Below, in pieces: positions 47,648 through 55,911 of a DNA stretch of 64,000 nucleotides. This DNA comes from a candidate division KSB1 bacterium. GTDB lineage: Bacteria > Zhuqueibacterota > Zhuqueibacteria > Zhuqueibacterales > Zhuqueibacteraceae. The stretch lies in contig JAPDPX010000004.1 of NCBI GenBank assembly GCA_034506255.1, forward strand, positions 62,001 to 126,000, in the 5' to 3' direction. The notes below the pieces were generated by a model, which searched no databases, was not told the DNA's origin, and worked only from the letters and a program-made list of their open reading frames with translations. The translations under genes were made by a program, and so were the position numbers. Within the stretch, counting starts at the first letter, position 1. Each line of letters starts with the position of its first letter.

Positions 47648-48010
47648 GCGAAGCGAGCCTGTAAGCCGAATTCTGTCTCCCGCAGGAGGACCACCATTTA
47701 TCTGGGACTGTTGTCGCCAACAGCCTCGAGCATGCTACCCGCTTACTTGAGCGAGCCACTCTTCATGCGCTGCGGTTCTTGCGCGGTTCGCGCGCCCGCA
47801 GCACAAACGTAAGCCTATTTGCACTTGCACGGAGTACTGGTTACCCTTTTCACTCTTGCCCCGCCGGACGGGGCAGACCTGGTTTCTGTGGCCCTGTAGC
47901 GCCATCACTGGCGGGAGGTGTTACCTCCTACTCTGCTCTGCCGTGTTCGGACTTTCCTCATCCCGCCGGCACCGCAGCGCCGCGGGACGCGGTGGTCCGG
48001 CCCACTTCGC
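47648..48010 (-). ncRNA. rnpB: RNase P RNA (bacterial class A)
   Basis: On the minus strand the 363-nt RNA has P1 formed by GCGAAGTGGGCC and GGCTCGCTTCGC. It has the universal block GAGGAAAGTCCGAACA and CAGTGATGGCGC. At the 3' side are AGTAAGCGGGTA, AGATAAATGGTGGTCC and ACAGAATTCGGCTTACAGG. It is the catalytic RNA that trims tRNA 5' ends. The first nucleotide coincides with the last base of the stop codon of the zinc-ribbon gene. Confidence 0.95.
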
Positions 48011-48738
48011 TAAACCGCCACTGCCTGCTCCTCTTCGAGCCAAACCAAAATGCGGCCGCAGTTTTCACAATAGTAAATTTCCCTGCTCTCACGAATTTCC
48101 ATCATTCGCTGCGGCGGGATGCGCGTGCCACAACCGTCGCAGCTTCCGCGCGTCACCATCGCCACGGCCATGCCATCGCGGCTGCGCTGGATGCGTTCAT
48201 ACATGCGCAGGAGATTGGGCTTTACCTGGCGCGCCAAATCACTGCGTCGGCGGCTCAAATCCTCGACCTGGCCGCGGGTATTTTCCAGCAACACGGCCAG
48301 CTCCGCCTCCTGTTCCTGCGCCTGTTGTTGCAGATGGGCGACGGTTGCGTTGTGCCCGTCGATTTCCTCCTGCAACTTGCGCTCCTCCTCCAGCATGGTG
48401 AGAATGCGGGTTTCGCCCTGATCGATCTGCTGCTCGGCGGTTTCGATTTCCAGCGTGATGGCGTCGTATTCCTTGTTGGTTTTGACGGAGTAGAGCTGGG
48501 TTTCGTATTTCTTCTTGCGTTCCCTCGCCAGCGCCACCTCGCCCTCCAACGCCCGGCGGTTGCGTTCGAGCTGGCTGAACCGCTCCCGGGCCTCATCGCG
48601 CTTGCGGGTGGCGTGTGCGAGATTTTGTTTCAACTCGCTCAACCGCTGTGGCAGATCGCCCTTGGCCCTCTCCAAAGCGAGCAGTTGGCGGTCAACTTGT
48701 TGCAGGGCCAGGAGGGTTTGGAGAACATCAGCAATCAT
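48010..48738 (-). CDS. Coiled-coil protein with C4 zinc ribbon (DUF164/CT398 family)
   Basis: The 242-aa product starts with a long antiparallel coiled coil (about 5-185, including VKTNKEYDAITLEIETAEQQ, the conserved KxYxA-type element). It ends in a zinc ribbon with Cys pairs GSCDGCGTRIPPQRM and IYYCENCGR. The family is conserved in bacteria and often lies beside nif3 or rnpB. It is thought to act in nucleic acid or assembly processes, but has no settled function. GAGGTGAG lies 8 nt before the ATG. The stop codon ends where rnpB begins, so rnpB is probably transcribed in part from this gene. Confidence 0.9.
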   Translation of the reverse strand: MIADVLQTLLALQQVDRQLLALERAKGDLPQRLSELKQNLAHATRKRDEARERFSQLERNRRALEGEVALARERKKKYETQLYSVKTNKEYDAITLEIETAEQQIDQGETRILTMLEEERKLQEEIDGHNATVAHLQQQAQEQEAELAVLLENTRGQVEDLSRRRSDLARQVKPNLLRMYERIQRSRDGMAVAMVTRGSCDGCGTRIPPQRMMEIRESREIYYCENCGRILVWLEEEQAVAV

Positions 48739-48822
48739 AATTTTTTCTCACCTCACGGGAGTCCGTTCCGGAATGCGTGCAGGCAAAGAAGCCGGGCTGC
48801 GCCTGTGGGATCCGGCCACTGC

Positions 48823-48858
48823 AAAAAAGAAATGCACCCGCCACGCAGGTGCATTCCA
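48823..48858 (-). terminator. Rho-independent terminator of the candidate small RNA
   Basis: AATGCACC and GGTGCATT pair on the minus strand and are followed by TCTTTTTT. It lies 85 bp before the start of the zinc-ribbon gene. Confidence 0.75.
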
Positions 48859-49032
48859 ACTCGTTCGCCCGGCCGCACACACCGCCGCCCAGAGCAAGCC
48901 CCGAAGTTGTGCCCGAATGATTGCTGCACAACCTTGGCGCCGAAAGCTGTCCTCTTCGATGTGGCGACGGAGCATGTTCTTTTCGTGTACGTGCGTGACT
49001 GGTTGGTGATGAGCTTGAAATTTCACAGACGA
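48823..49032 (-). ncRNA. Candidate structured small RNA of about 210 nt (6S-like)
   Basis: A promoter (TTGCAT, 17-bp spacer, TATATT) and a rho-independent terminator bracket about 210 nt with no believable gene. The sequence can form a long rod. CCAAC pairs with GTTGG, GCACgtACAC with GTGTgTGC, and CCGTCGCC with GGCGGCGG. An apical hairpin pairs AGGTTGTGC with GCACAACTT. A rod with an internal bubble and terminal hairpin recalls 6S RNA, but I see no conserved 6S sequence, so the identity is only a suggestion. Confidence 0.45.
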
Positions 49033-49038
49033 AGGCTG

Positions 49039-49067
49039 AATATAGGGCGGGAGGTCAAGAGATGCAA
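49039..49067 (-). promoter_or_regulatory. Promoter before the candidate small RNA
   Basis: On the minus strand, TTGCAT (49067-49062), a 17-bp spacer, and TATATT (49044-49039). It lies downstream of the metallohydrolase stop. Confidence 0.6.
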
Positions 49068-49152
49068 GGCTTTTGTTGGGCCTGTGATGGCTGGAGCGCG
49101 TTCCCCTTCGCTCCTGCAGGGGCAAGCGGGACACGCCTGGTCGCCGGCCAGC

Positions 49153-50112
49153 TCACAATTCGATTCGCTCGCCCTCCCGGGCGACGGCCATCCCCGCCTC
49201 CTGGAGGGTGCGCGCCGCCTCGCTGTGCGCCTGCAGTGCCGGATTGGTGTGGTTGAGATGAATGAATTTGATCCTGGCCCTGTCCTGCCTGCGGAGGCTG
49301 TGCCAGCGCGCCAGGCTCTCAACAATGAATGGGTGCGGGATTTCAGCCAGGTCCCGTCCCGGGATTTCATGGACGGCATAAAACGTCCCGTCGAGATACG
49401 CCACGTCGGCGCGCGCCAGCTCATCCTCGATATCGCGCTCCCATTTTTCCCACTTGTCGATGTCAGGAATGAACAGCACCCTGCGCCGCGGACCGCTGAT
49501 GCGAAATCCCACAGTCTCGGAGTATTCGTCGCGATGCGGGACCAGAATCGGTGTGATCTGCAGCCTGGAATTCAGGATAATCGTGCTGTCGTGCTGCAGA
49601 GGATGCAGCCGGATGTTTTGCAGCCGCACGAGCTGATCCCATGGCCCCTGTGTGCGCAGGAATGCACGCAGCCGCGGCATGGCATAAACCGGGATGGCGC
49701 GCGCGCCCATCCCCTCCCGGCCCAAATGCATCAGTCCGGTGTAATGGCCGATGTGGGCGTGGGTGAGAAAAATTCCGGCAAGTGTGGCAGGAGCCGGCGC
49801 CAGGGCAAGCAGGGTGTGCAGTTGTTCGGGGAAATCGGGCGTGGCTTCGATCAGCCAGCATGCGGCGGTTTGGGGATCAACCAGCCCCAGCGCGGTCACT
49901 TTGCGTCGCAAGGAAGCGTCATGCCAGGCCCGGCTGCAACACTCGCGATTGCAACCTGCCTGTGGCACGCCCGCGTCTTGAGCGATGCCGAGCACGACGA
50001 GAAAGGGCGCGGAATCGGTTTGGGAGGTGGCAGGCGAAAGCAGGGCGCCGGCCAGCAGCACGGCGAGTATGAAGCGCGGCGTTTTTCGGGCACGGCAGCG
50101 CGCCCCTGTCAT
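49153..50112 (-). CDS. PqqB-like MBL-fold metallo-hydrolase, exported
   Basis: The 319-aa product has a signal peptide (FILAVLLAGALLSPATSQT). The PqqB-like start follows (FLVVLGIAQDAGVPQAGCNR, with CNRECC), then the MBL metal site THAHIGHYTG (Gly in place of the usual Asp), later HRDEYSETVGFRI, and the FIPDIDKW, LDGTFY and HLNHTNP motifs. The family contains PqqB and related hydrolases; no pqq genes are near, so a PQQ role is not supported. I start at ATG 50112, just before the signal peptide; the frame remains open to 50454 without sense. Confidence 0.8.
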   Translation of the reverse strand: MTGARCRARKTPRFILAVLLAGALLSPATSQTDSAPFLVVLGIAQDAGVPQAGCNRECCSRAWHDASLRRKVTALGLVDPQTAACWLIEATPDFPEQLHTLLALAPAPATLAGIFLTHAHIGHYTGLMHLGREGMGARAIPVYAMPRLRAFLRTQGPWDQLVRLQNIRLHPLQHDSTIILNSRLQITPILVPHRDEYSETVGFRISGPRRRVLFIPDIDKWEKWERDIEDELARADVAYLDGTFYAVHEIPGRDLAEIPHPFIVESLARWHSLRRQDRARIKFIHLNHTNPALQAHSEAARTLQEAGMAVAREGERIEL

Positions 50113-50386
50113 GCCGGTTGAAATCACCGGTCGCAATGCCTCCCCTGCCGCCGTGATTTCTCCAGCAAAGCTTTCGGGATGATCGCCGGAGACAAACTTT
50201 TCCAGGTGAGGCCTGCAAGGATTCGGGATGGAGGCTTGCATGGAATGCCTGATATGGAAGTGATGCTCCAGGGAGCGTCGCGTTTCCAGTTTGGTCTCTG
50301 CGCGGCTGTTTCGCCGGCGCGGGTCACGCACGGAAAGGAGAAGCGACCTCCCGCAACGATTCGACAGCGGGAGGCCGCCGGAAAGC

Positions 50387-50794
50387 TCATTCTGTCTTGC
50401 CAAACGTGAAGTTCGTACTCTTGAGCACATGGCCCGTGGCGTCGCGAACTTCAACCTTCCAGGCGCCCGTGGCTTCGCTGCTCATGGTTTTGCTCGACCA
50501 GGTGCGCCAGCGGCCGGCACGGCCCTTGTGGAGTTTCACTTCGGCACGCAGGGAATCGCCCTGAAACCAGGCATGCGTCACCTCGCCAGCCGCACCATCC
50601 AGTTCGGTAAAGCAATAGAGCATGGGCGTGGTGGCGTCGAAGGCCGTGGCTTCACCCGAAGGTTCGCGTTCCACCACCGCGGTGCAAATCACCAGACGAT
50701 TGACGCGGATGGAGTCGGCCTCCTGCGCCGCCGCCGGCGTATGCGGCAGCAGGACAAGGACCGGCAGTGTGAGAACAATGCGGAGTGGTTTCAT
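50387..50794 (-). CDS. DUF2914 domain protein, exported
   Basis: The 135-aa product has a signal peptide (IVLTLPVLVLLPHTPAAAQ) and a single DUF2914 domain. Marks are VVEREPSGEATAFDA, MLYCFTELDGAAGEVTHAWF, RWRTWSSKTMSSEATGAWKV and RDATGHVLKSTNFTF. The domain has an unknown role in the envelope. GGAGGA lies 9 nt before the ATG. Confidence 0.88.
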   Translation of the reverse strand: MKPLRIVLTLPVLVLLPHTPAAAQEADSIRVNRLVICTAVVEREPSGEATAFDATTPMLYCFTELDGAAGEVTHAWFQGDSLRAEVKLHKGRAGRWRTWSSKTMSSEATGAWKVEVRDATGHVLKSTNFTFGKTE

Positions 50795-51012
50795 CGGTTG
50801 GAGTCCTCCATGATGGATGTCCTCGAGTTGAAGAAATTATTTGGTGTCTGCACGAAAGCACAAACTTTTGATGCAGAGTTTCTGCAACGGCCTGGCTGTT
50901 GTCTCAAATCCCCCGGATTGTCACGCGCTTCACTGTTGCGGGCACCCCCGCTCAGCCGGAGTGAGAACGATTTCGGACAGACACAATGCCGGGCCGGCGG
51001 TGGATAAAAGAC

Positions 51013-51041
51013 TTGCGAAAGGCGGACGGTCGCGCTAAATT
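51013..51041 (+). promoter_or_regulatory. Promoter of the PTS IIA gene
   Basis: TTGCGA (51013-51018), a 17-bp spacer and TAAATT (51036-51041), followed by CGCGGC. The leader to the ATG is about 35 nt. Confidence 0.6.
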
Positions 51042-51083
51042 CGCGGCATTTCGAATGTCAGGTGTTTGCCCGGGAGATGAGCC

Positions 51084-51590
51084 ATGAATTTGACCCGCTA
51101 CTTGTCAACCGATCTGATCAAGCTGGAAATGGAGCCGCCGCTGCCGTTGCCGGAGGATCCGGAGGCCAACCTCGAAAAATTCCGGCAGCAACAGAAGGAG
51201 AAAATCCTCGCCGAGCTGGTCGCTTTGCTCGAGCGCTCCGGCAGGGTGACCAACAAACGCAAGCTGCTCACCGATTTGATCAACCGTGAGCGCCGCGCCA
51301 CCACCGCCCTCGGCCGCGGTCTGGCGGTGCCGCATGTCCGCACCAGCAACATCCGCGATCTCACCCTCGCCATCGCGCGTTCCAGTGAGGGCCTCGATTT
51401 CGATGCCGTTGACGGCCAGCCGACCCACATCTTCTTCGTCGTGGTTGCGCCCCCGCAGGAAGACGAGAACTTGTATCTGCGCATCTACAAGCATCTCGCC
51501 GAGATCAGCAAATATCACAATGCTGTCGAGCAGTTGCTGGCGGTGCAAGATCCGGGCGAGATGATCCGCCTGTTGCGACAATGGGAGTGA
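51084..51590 (+). CDS. PTS IIA domain protein (fructose/PtsN type)
   Basis: The 168-aa product has a type-2 PTS EIIA domain with the phosphorylatable histidine in GRGLAVPHVRT (His84), followed by GLDFDAVDGQPTHIFFVVVA, then DENLYLRIYKHLAEISKYHN. An N-terminal segment of about 35 charged residues is extra. No EIIB, EIIC, HPr or EI gene is close, so a regulatory role like PtsN, or phosphorylation by distant PTS proteins, is more likely than sugar uptake. GGGAGA lies 6-7 nt before the ATG. Confidence 0.88.
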   Translation: MNLTRYLSTDLIKLEMEPPLPLPEDPEANLEKFRQQQKEKILAELVALLERSGRVTNKRKLLTDLINRERRATTALGRGLAVPHVRTSNIRDLTLAIARSSEGLDFDAVDGQPTHIFFVVVAPPQEDENLYLRIYKHLAEISKYHNAVEQLLAVQDPGEMIRLLRQWE

Positions 51591-51712
51591 GCACTGCCGG
51601 CTCACCGGGCGGGTGGTCTGCTGTCAGGCTGCCTGCTGCCGCGTGCCGTCATCACTGCTTTTGCCCGCCACGCCCCGCGCCTCTCTGAACCGCCCGGCGG
51701 TGCCCACTGTGC

Positions 51713-54373
51713 CTACCCCACCACGATATTCACCAGCTTTTTCGGCACCACGATCACCTTTTTTACCGCCTTGCCGTCGACGAATTTTTTGATTTGCTCG
51801 CTGGCCAGCGCCGCCTGTTTCAGCCGTTCCTCATCAATCGCAACGGGCACGGTGAGCTGGCCGCGCAGTTTGCCATTCACCTGAATCACCACGGTGATCT
51901 CATCAACCGCAAGAGCGGCCTCGTCGTATTCCAGCCAGGGCAGGCGCTGCACGCACTCGCCCCGGTGGCCCAGCATCTCCTGCCAGACTTCTTCGGCAAG
52001 AAACGGGGCGATGGGTGACAACAGGCGCGTGAAGATTTCCAGGCCCTCCCGCCACAGGCCGGGCGAGACGCCCACCACTGTTTGCTCGCGCCGGCAGTCA
52101 TGGAAGAAATTCAACAGCTCCATCAGTGCGGCAATGGCGGTGTTGAAGGCGAAGTTTTCCAGATCATGCGTCACCCGCTTGATGGTCGCATGCAGCATGC
52201 GGCGAAATTCACGTTCGCGTTCGTGCGCGGGTTCTGTAAATTGGGCGGTTGCCAGCTCGTGTGCCAGGGTCCAGAAGCGCTGCAGGAAACGACTGGCACC
52301 TTTGACGCCGGCTTCCTCCCATTTGGTTTCCGCCTCGAACGGCCCCATGAACAGAATGTAAACCCGCAGGGCATCGACGCCATGCGCCGCCGCCACTGCG
52401 TCCGGCGTGATGACATTGCCGCGCGATTTCGACATTTTCTGATTGTCGTAGGACAGCAGCATGCCCTGGTTGCGCAGCTTTTTGAAAGGCTCGACAAAGG
52501 GCACCAGGCCGCGATCATACAACACCTTGGTCCAGAAGCGGGAATAGAGCAAATGCATCACGGCATGTTCGGCACCGCCGACATACAAATCCACCGGCAG
52601 CCAGTAGCGCACCGCCTGGGGGTCAAAGGGCGCCTTGTCCTCGCGCGGGCTGGCAAAGCGCAGGAAATACCAGGACGAACAGGCAAACGTGCCCAGCGTG
52701 TCGGTTTCGCGTTTGCCGGGGGTGCCGTCCGGCAGCGTGATGTTGACAAAGCTCGGAATCCCCGCCAGGGGCGATTCGCCGGTTGCGGTCGGTTCATAGT
52801 TGGGGACATCGGGCAGCAACACCGGCAAGTCTGCCAACGCCACCGGCACTTCGCCATAGGCTTCGGTGTGCACGATCGGAATCGGTGTGCCCCAGTATCG
52901 CTGCCGGCTGATGAGCCAGTCACGCATCTTGTAAAGCACGCGGCGTGAGCCCTTGCCGGTCTGCTCCAGCCAGGCAATGACTTTGTTCACCGCCTGGTCA
53001 GTCGGGGTGCCGTCGAAGTGTGCCGAGTTGACCATGACGCCGTCATGCGGCCAGGCTTCGGTCATCTCTTCCGGGCGCAGCGTTTGCCCGGCGGGCTGAA
53101 TGACGACGCGAATCGGCAAATTGTATTTGCGGGCAAACTCGAAGTCGCGTTGATCGTGCGCCGGCACCGCCATGATGGCGCCGGTGCCATACTCCATCAG
53201 GACATAATCCGCGATCCAAATCGGAATTTTCTCCTGATTGACGGGGTTGAGGGCGTAGCTGCCGGTGAACACGCCGGTTTTGTCGCGTGTTTCCGCTGTG
53301 CGGCTTTGCTCGCTCCTGCCTTTGGCGGCTGTGACATAGGCCTCGACTTGCGGCCGCTGCGCCGCGCTGGTCAGTTGCGCCACGAAGGGATGCTCGGGCG
53401 CCAGCACCATGAAGGTTGCCCCCCACAAAGTATCCGGCCGGGTGGTGAAAATGACGAGATCGCCGGCCGCGGTTTTGAAGGTGACCTCGGCGCCCTCGCT
53501 GCGGCCGATCCAGTTGCGCTGCATCGCTTTGATGCCCTCCGGCCAGTCAATGGTGTCGAGATCGGCGAGCAGGCGCTCGGCATAGGCGGTGATGCGGAAA
53601 AACCATTGCTGCAGAATCTTGCGCTCCACCAGCGCCCCGCTGCGCCAGCCGCGACCGTCGATGACTTCTTCATTGGCGAGCACGGTCTTTTCGACGGGAT
53701 CCCAATTCACCGCGGAGGCGGCACGATAGGCCAGACGAAAATTGCTCAAGTAACGACACCGCTCCACGGCGGACATCGACCGCCATTCGGCACTGGTGAG
53801 GGCCGGCACGCCGGCCGGCAGGATTAATGCCTGCGTGCCATGGCGCTCCAATTCCTGCTCCAGCTCGGTGATCGGCCGTGCCTGATCGTGCCGCCGGTCA
53901 TACCAGGAATGGTAGAGCAACAGGAAGATCCACTGCGTCCAGCGGTAGTATTCCGGCAAACTCGAGTTGATCTCCCGGCTCCAATCATAACTTGTCGCGA
54001 TCAAGTTCATCTGGCGTTTGTAATTCGCGGAGTATTGTGCAATCAGCCTGGCGGGGTTGGTTTTGAGCTTGATCGCTGCATTTTCCGCCGGCAGACCGAA
54101 GGCATCCCATCCCATGGGATGCAGCACATTGAAGTTGCGCATGCGGTAGTAGCGCGAAATGACGTCGGTCGGCACATAGTTGCGGCAGTGGCCCACTGAC
54201 AGGCCTTCACCGGAGGGATAGGGGAAAAAATCCAGAATATATTTTTTGGGTTTGGCGGGATCGTTGCCGGTTTGATACAAGCCCAACTTGTCCCAATAGG
54301 GCCGCCATTTCGCCTCCAGGGCTGCGAAGTCATAGCGGGCGGCCGGGGCGGCTTGCTCTGCTTGATGGCTCAT
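51713..54373 (-). CDS. leuS: Leucyl-tRNA synthetase
   Basis: The 886-aa product is a class Ia synthetase that charges tRNA-Leu. The HIGH-type motif reads DFFPYPSGEGLSVGHCRNYV (from about residue 49). The CP1 editing domain is present (about 220-430), with VFTTRPDTLWG-type sequence reading FTTRPDTLWGATFMVLAPEH and the DQRDFEFA region. The KMSKS motif is QKMSKSRGNVI and the anticodon-binding domain follows. The C-terminal zinc-binding/LeuRS-specific domain ends KVIVVPKKLVNIVV. GAGGAAAG lies 4-6 nt before the ATG. Confidence 0.97.
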   Translation of the reverse strand: MSHQAEQAAPAARYDFAALEAKWRPYWDKLGLYQTGNDPAKPKKYILDFFPYPSGEGLSVGHCRNYVPTDVISRYYRMRNFNVLHPMGWDAFGLPAENAAIKLKTNPARLIAQYSANYKRQMNLIATSYDWSREINSSLPEYYRWTQWIFLLLYHSWYDRRHDQARPITELEQELERHGTQALILPAGVPALTSAEWRSMSAVERCRYLSNFRLAYRAASAVNWDPVEKTVLANEEVIDGRGWRSGALVERKILQQWFFRITAYAERLLADLDTIDWPEGIKAMQRNWIGRSEGAEVTFKTAAGDLVIFTTRPDTLWGATFMVLAPEHPFVAQLTSAAQRPQVEAYVTAAKGRSEQSRTAETRDKTGVFTGSYALNPVNQEKIPIWIADYVLMEYGTGAIMAVPAHDQRDFEFARKYNLPIRVVIQPAGQTLRPEEMTEAWPHDGVMVNSAHFDGTPTDQAVNKVIAWLEQTGKGSRRVLYKMRDWLISRQRYWGTPIPIVHTEAYGEVPVALADLPVLLPDVPNYEPTATGESPLAGIPSFVNITLPDGTPGKRETDTLGTFACSSWYFLRFASPREDKAPFDPQAVRYWLPVDLYVGGAEHAVMHLLYSRFWTKVLYDRGLVPFVEPFKKLRNQGMLLSYDNQKMSKSRGNVITPDAVAAAHGVDALRVYILFMGPFEAETKWEEAGVKGASRFLQRFWTLAHELATAQFTEPAHEREREFRRMLHATIKRVTHDLENFAFNTAIAALMELLNFFHDCRREQTVVGVSPGLWREGLEIFTRLLSPIAPFLAEEVWQEMLGHRGECVQRLPWLEYDEAALAVDEITVVIQVNGKLRGQLTVPVAIDEERLKQAALASEQIKKFVDGKAVKKVIVVPKKLVNIVVG

Positions 54374-54854
54374 GATCTTTCCTCAATGAAAAATCGCAAG
54401 ACATGGGGTTGGCAAATGTTGACGGGAAAAGTAAGCAAAATTTCCAAATAATAAAAGTTCAACTTCTGCAACAAATGCCGCAGCAGCGCTCCAGACGGTG
54501 CCGCGGCAGGCTTGCGCCGGCGCACGGCACCGGTCATCTTCGCCGGATAAAACCCGGTCGCCCGCCTGCCTGCATGCACGGGTGGCACCGCTCGTCATCA
54601 CAGCCGGCGAGGTTGGCGAGAATTCCCTTGCTTTTCTGGAAAATGTGCTGATCTTTGCTGTCAGACTTTGCCGGCTGGCCACACGCAGGAGAGTGCGCGG
54701 GGCACTGGCCTTTGTCCCCGGGGAGAATATCTAAAACTTTTGTCTCCATGCCGCAGTCCTCTTGTTGTGTTGCGGGGCACCGGTCTCGGCCTGGATGGGG
54801 GGAAGCCACCGGAATTCACTCTTTGCAATTGCCATTGTCCCCCGGGAGTGGGAA
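54374..54854. other. 481-bp divergent intergenic region
   Basis: A possible leuS promoter on the minus strand is TTGTTG (54474-54469), a 17-bp spacer and TTATTT (54451-54446). I see no other gene or hairpin in the rest. Confidence 0.45.
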
Positions 54855-55823
54855 ATGTCCAGAATTGCCCGTGATGCGGGTTTTGTCGTTTTGCTGCTGG
54901 CCGTGGCCGCGAGCCTGAGTTGGTTCTTCAGCAAGGTTCGCCAGGCCGGCGTGGAAAATTACCTGGCATTGCTCGGCGACAGTTTGTTTGCCATGATGCC
55001 GGAAAGCCGGGACAAGGAGCAATTGAAGCAAAAGTACGACCAGTTTCTGGCGGACGTGGCTGCGCGCAAAGTCCCGCCCGAGGAAGTGGAACTGGTCGCG
55101 GCCAACATTCTCAATCTGAGCAACACCAATCAGGGGCTGACAGCGGCACAGGCCGAGACGCTTTTGTTCCTGGCCAAGTTGCCGCAGGAAACCGGTCAGC
55201 GCACGCCCATCGTGTTGGCGCCGGTACTGCCTGCGTCACCCGGGGCGGCCATGATGGCCGGGGATTCCGCTGTGCCACCACCACCGCCGGCAACAGGGTT
55301 GGCGGAAAGCACACCGGAGAAATGGGAGGCCATGCACCAGCGGATCAAAATGATGTATGAATTCAACCACCGGTTCAAGGGCGAGCTTGCCGGACTCGCG
55401 CCCCATCCCGAGGCCATGCAACGCTTCATGCATTTCCGCATGGCGCCGGACATGAAGATCACTGTTGTCATCAATGATTCGCTCAAGAAGGCCCTGTTGC
55501 ACCGCAAGCAACTGGCCATCGCCCGGGAATTGGAACGCCTGGAAAAAGAGAAACGCCTGGTGTGGCAGCAAAACTTCCGCGCCCAGTTGCAGCTCGACCG
55601 TGAACGGCTGCAGCAGGATATCCGGCGGTTGCAGGAGTTGCAACAGAAGGGAGGGCCGGAGTCACGCCGAGAACCTTCCGACTGGCACGGTTTGGAGAAC
55701 TTGTCACGCAAGACCGGCCCGGACAGTGCCGCTTTTCAGGCGGAACTCAGGAAGGCGTTGGAGGAGGCCAAACGCGCCTTGCGCGAAGTCGACTCCCTAC
55801 ATGCCCGGATGGAGAAGAACTGA
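54855..55823 (+). CDS. Membrane-anchored coiled-coil protein of unknown function
   Basis: The 322-aa product has one N-terminal membrane anchor (about 7-25, GFVVLLLAVAASLSWFF). A helical domain follows, about 45-110 (EQLKQKYDQFLADVAARKVP, VELVAANILNLSNTNQGLTA). There is a Pro- and Ala-rich linker (about 130-150), and the C-terminal half is coiled coil (about 215-320, IARELERLEKEKRLVWQQNF, EELRKALEEAKRALRE-type). I recognise no family. I start at ATG 54855, since the membrane anchor begins there. Confidence 0.65.
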   Translation: MSRIARDAGFVVLLLAVAASLSWFFSKVRQAGVENYLALLGDSLFAMMPESRDKEQLKQKYDQFLADVAARKVPPEEVELVAANILNLSNTNQGLTAAQAETLLFLAKLPQETGQRTPIVLAPVLPASPGAAMMAGDSAVPPPPPATGLAESTPEKWEAMHQRIKMMYEFNHRFKGELAGLAPHPEAMQRFMHFRMAPDMKITVVINDSLKKALLHRKQLAIARELERLEKEKRLVWQQNFRAQLQLDRERLQQDIRRLQELQQKGGPESRREPSDWHGLENLSRKTGPDSAAFQAELRKALEEAKRALREVDSLHARMEKN

Positions 55824-55911
55824 AGGCTGCCGCCGTGCCATTGGTTTTGCAATCATCCCCGTCTCCTGAGACGGCATGCGCTGGTCACGTTTCGCCTCTG
55901 GTGGGACGCAT

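Noticed and set aside
47586..47759. N-terminal extension of rfbA
   Set aside because: It overlaps the 3' part of rnpB and the terminator. A good ribosome binding site and the family N-terminus MKGIILAGG are at 47585.
47779..50121. Plus-strand open frame of 780 codons
   Set aside because: It crosses RNase P RNA, the zinc-ribbon gene and the metallohydrolase on the other strand. Its composition is low-complexity Arg, Ala, Gly and His.
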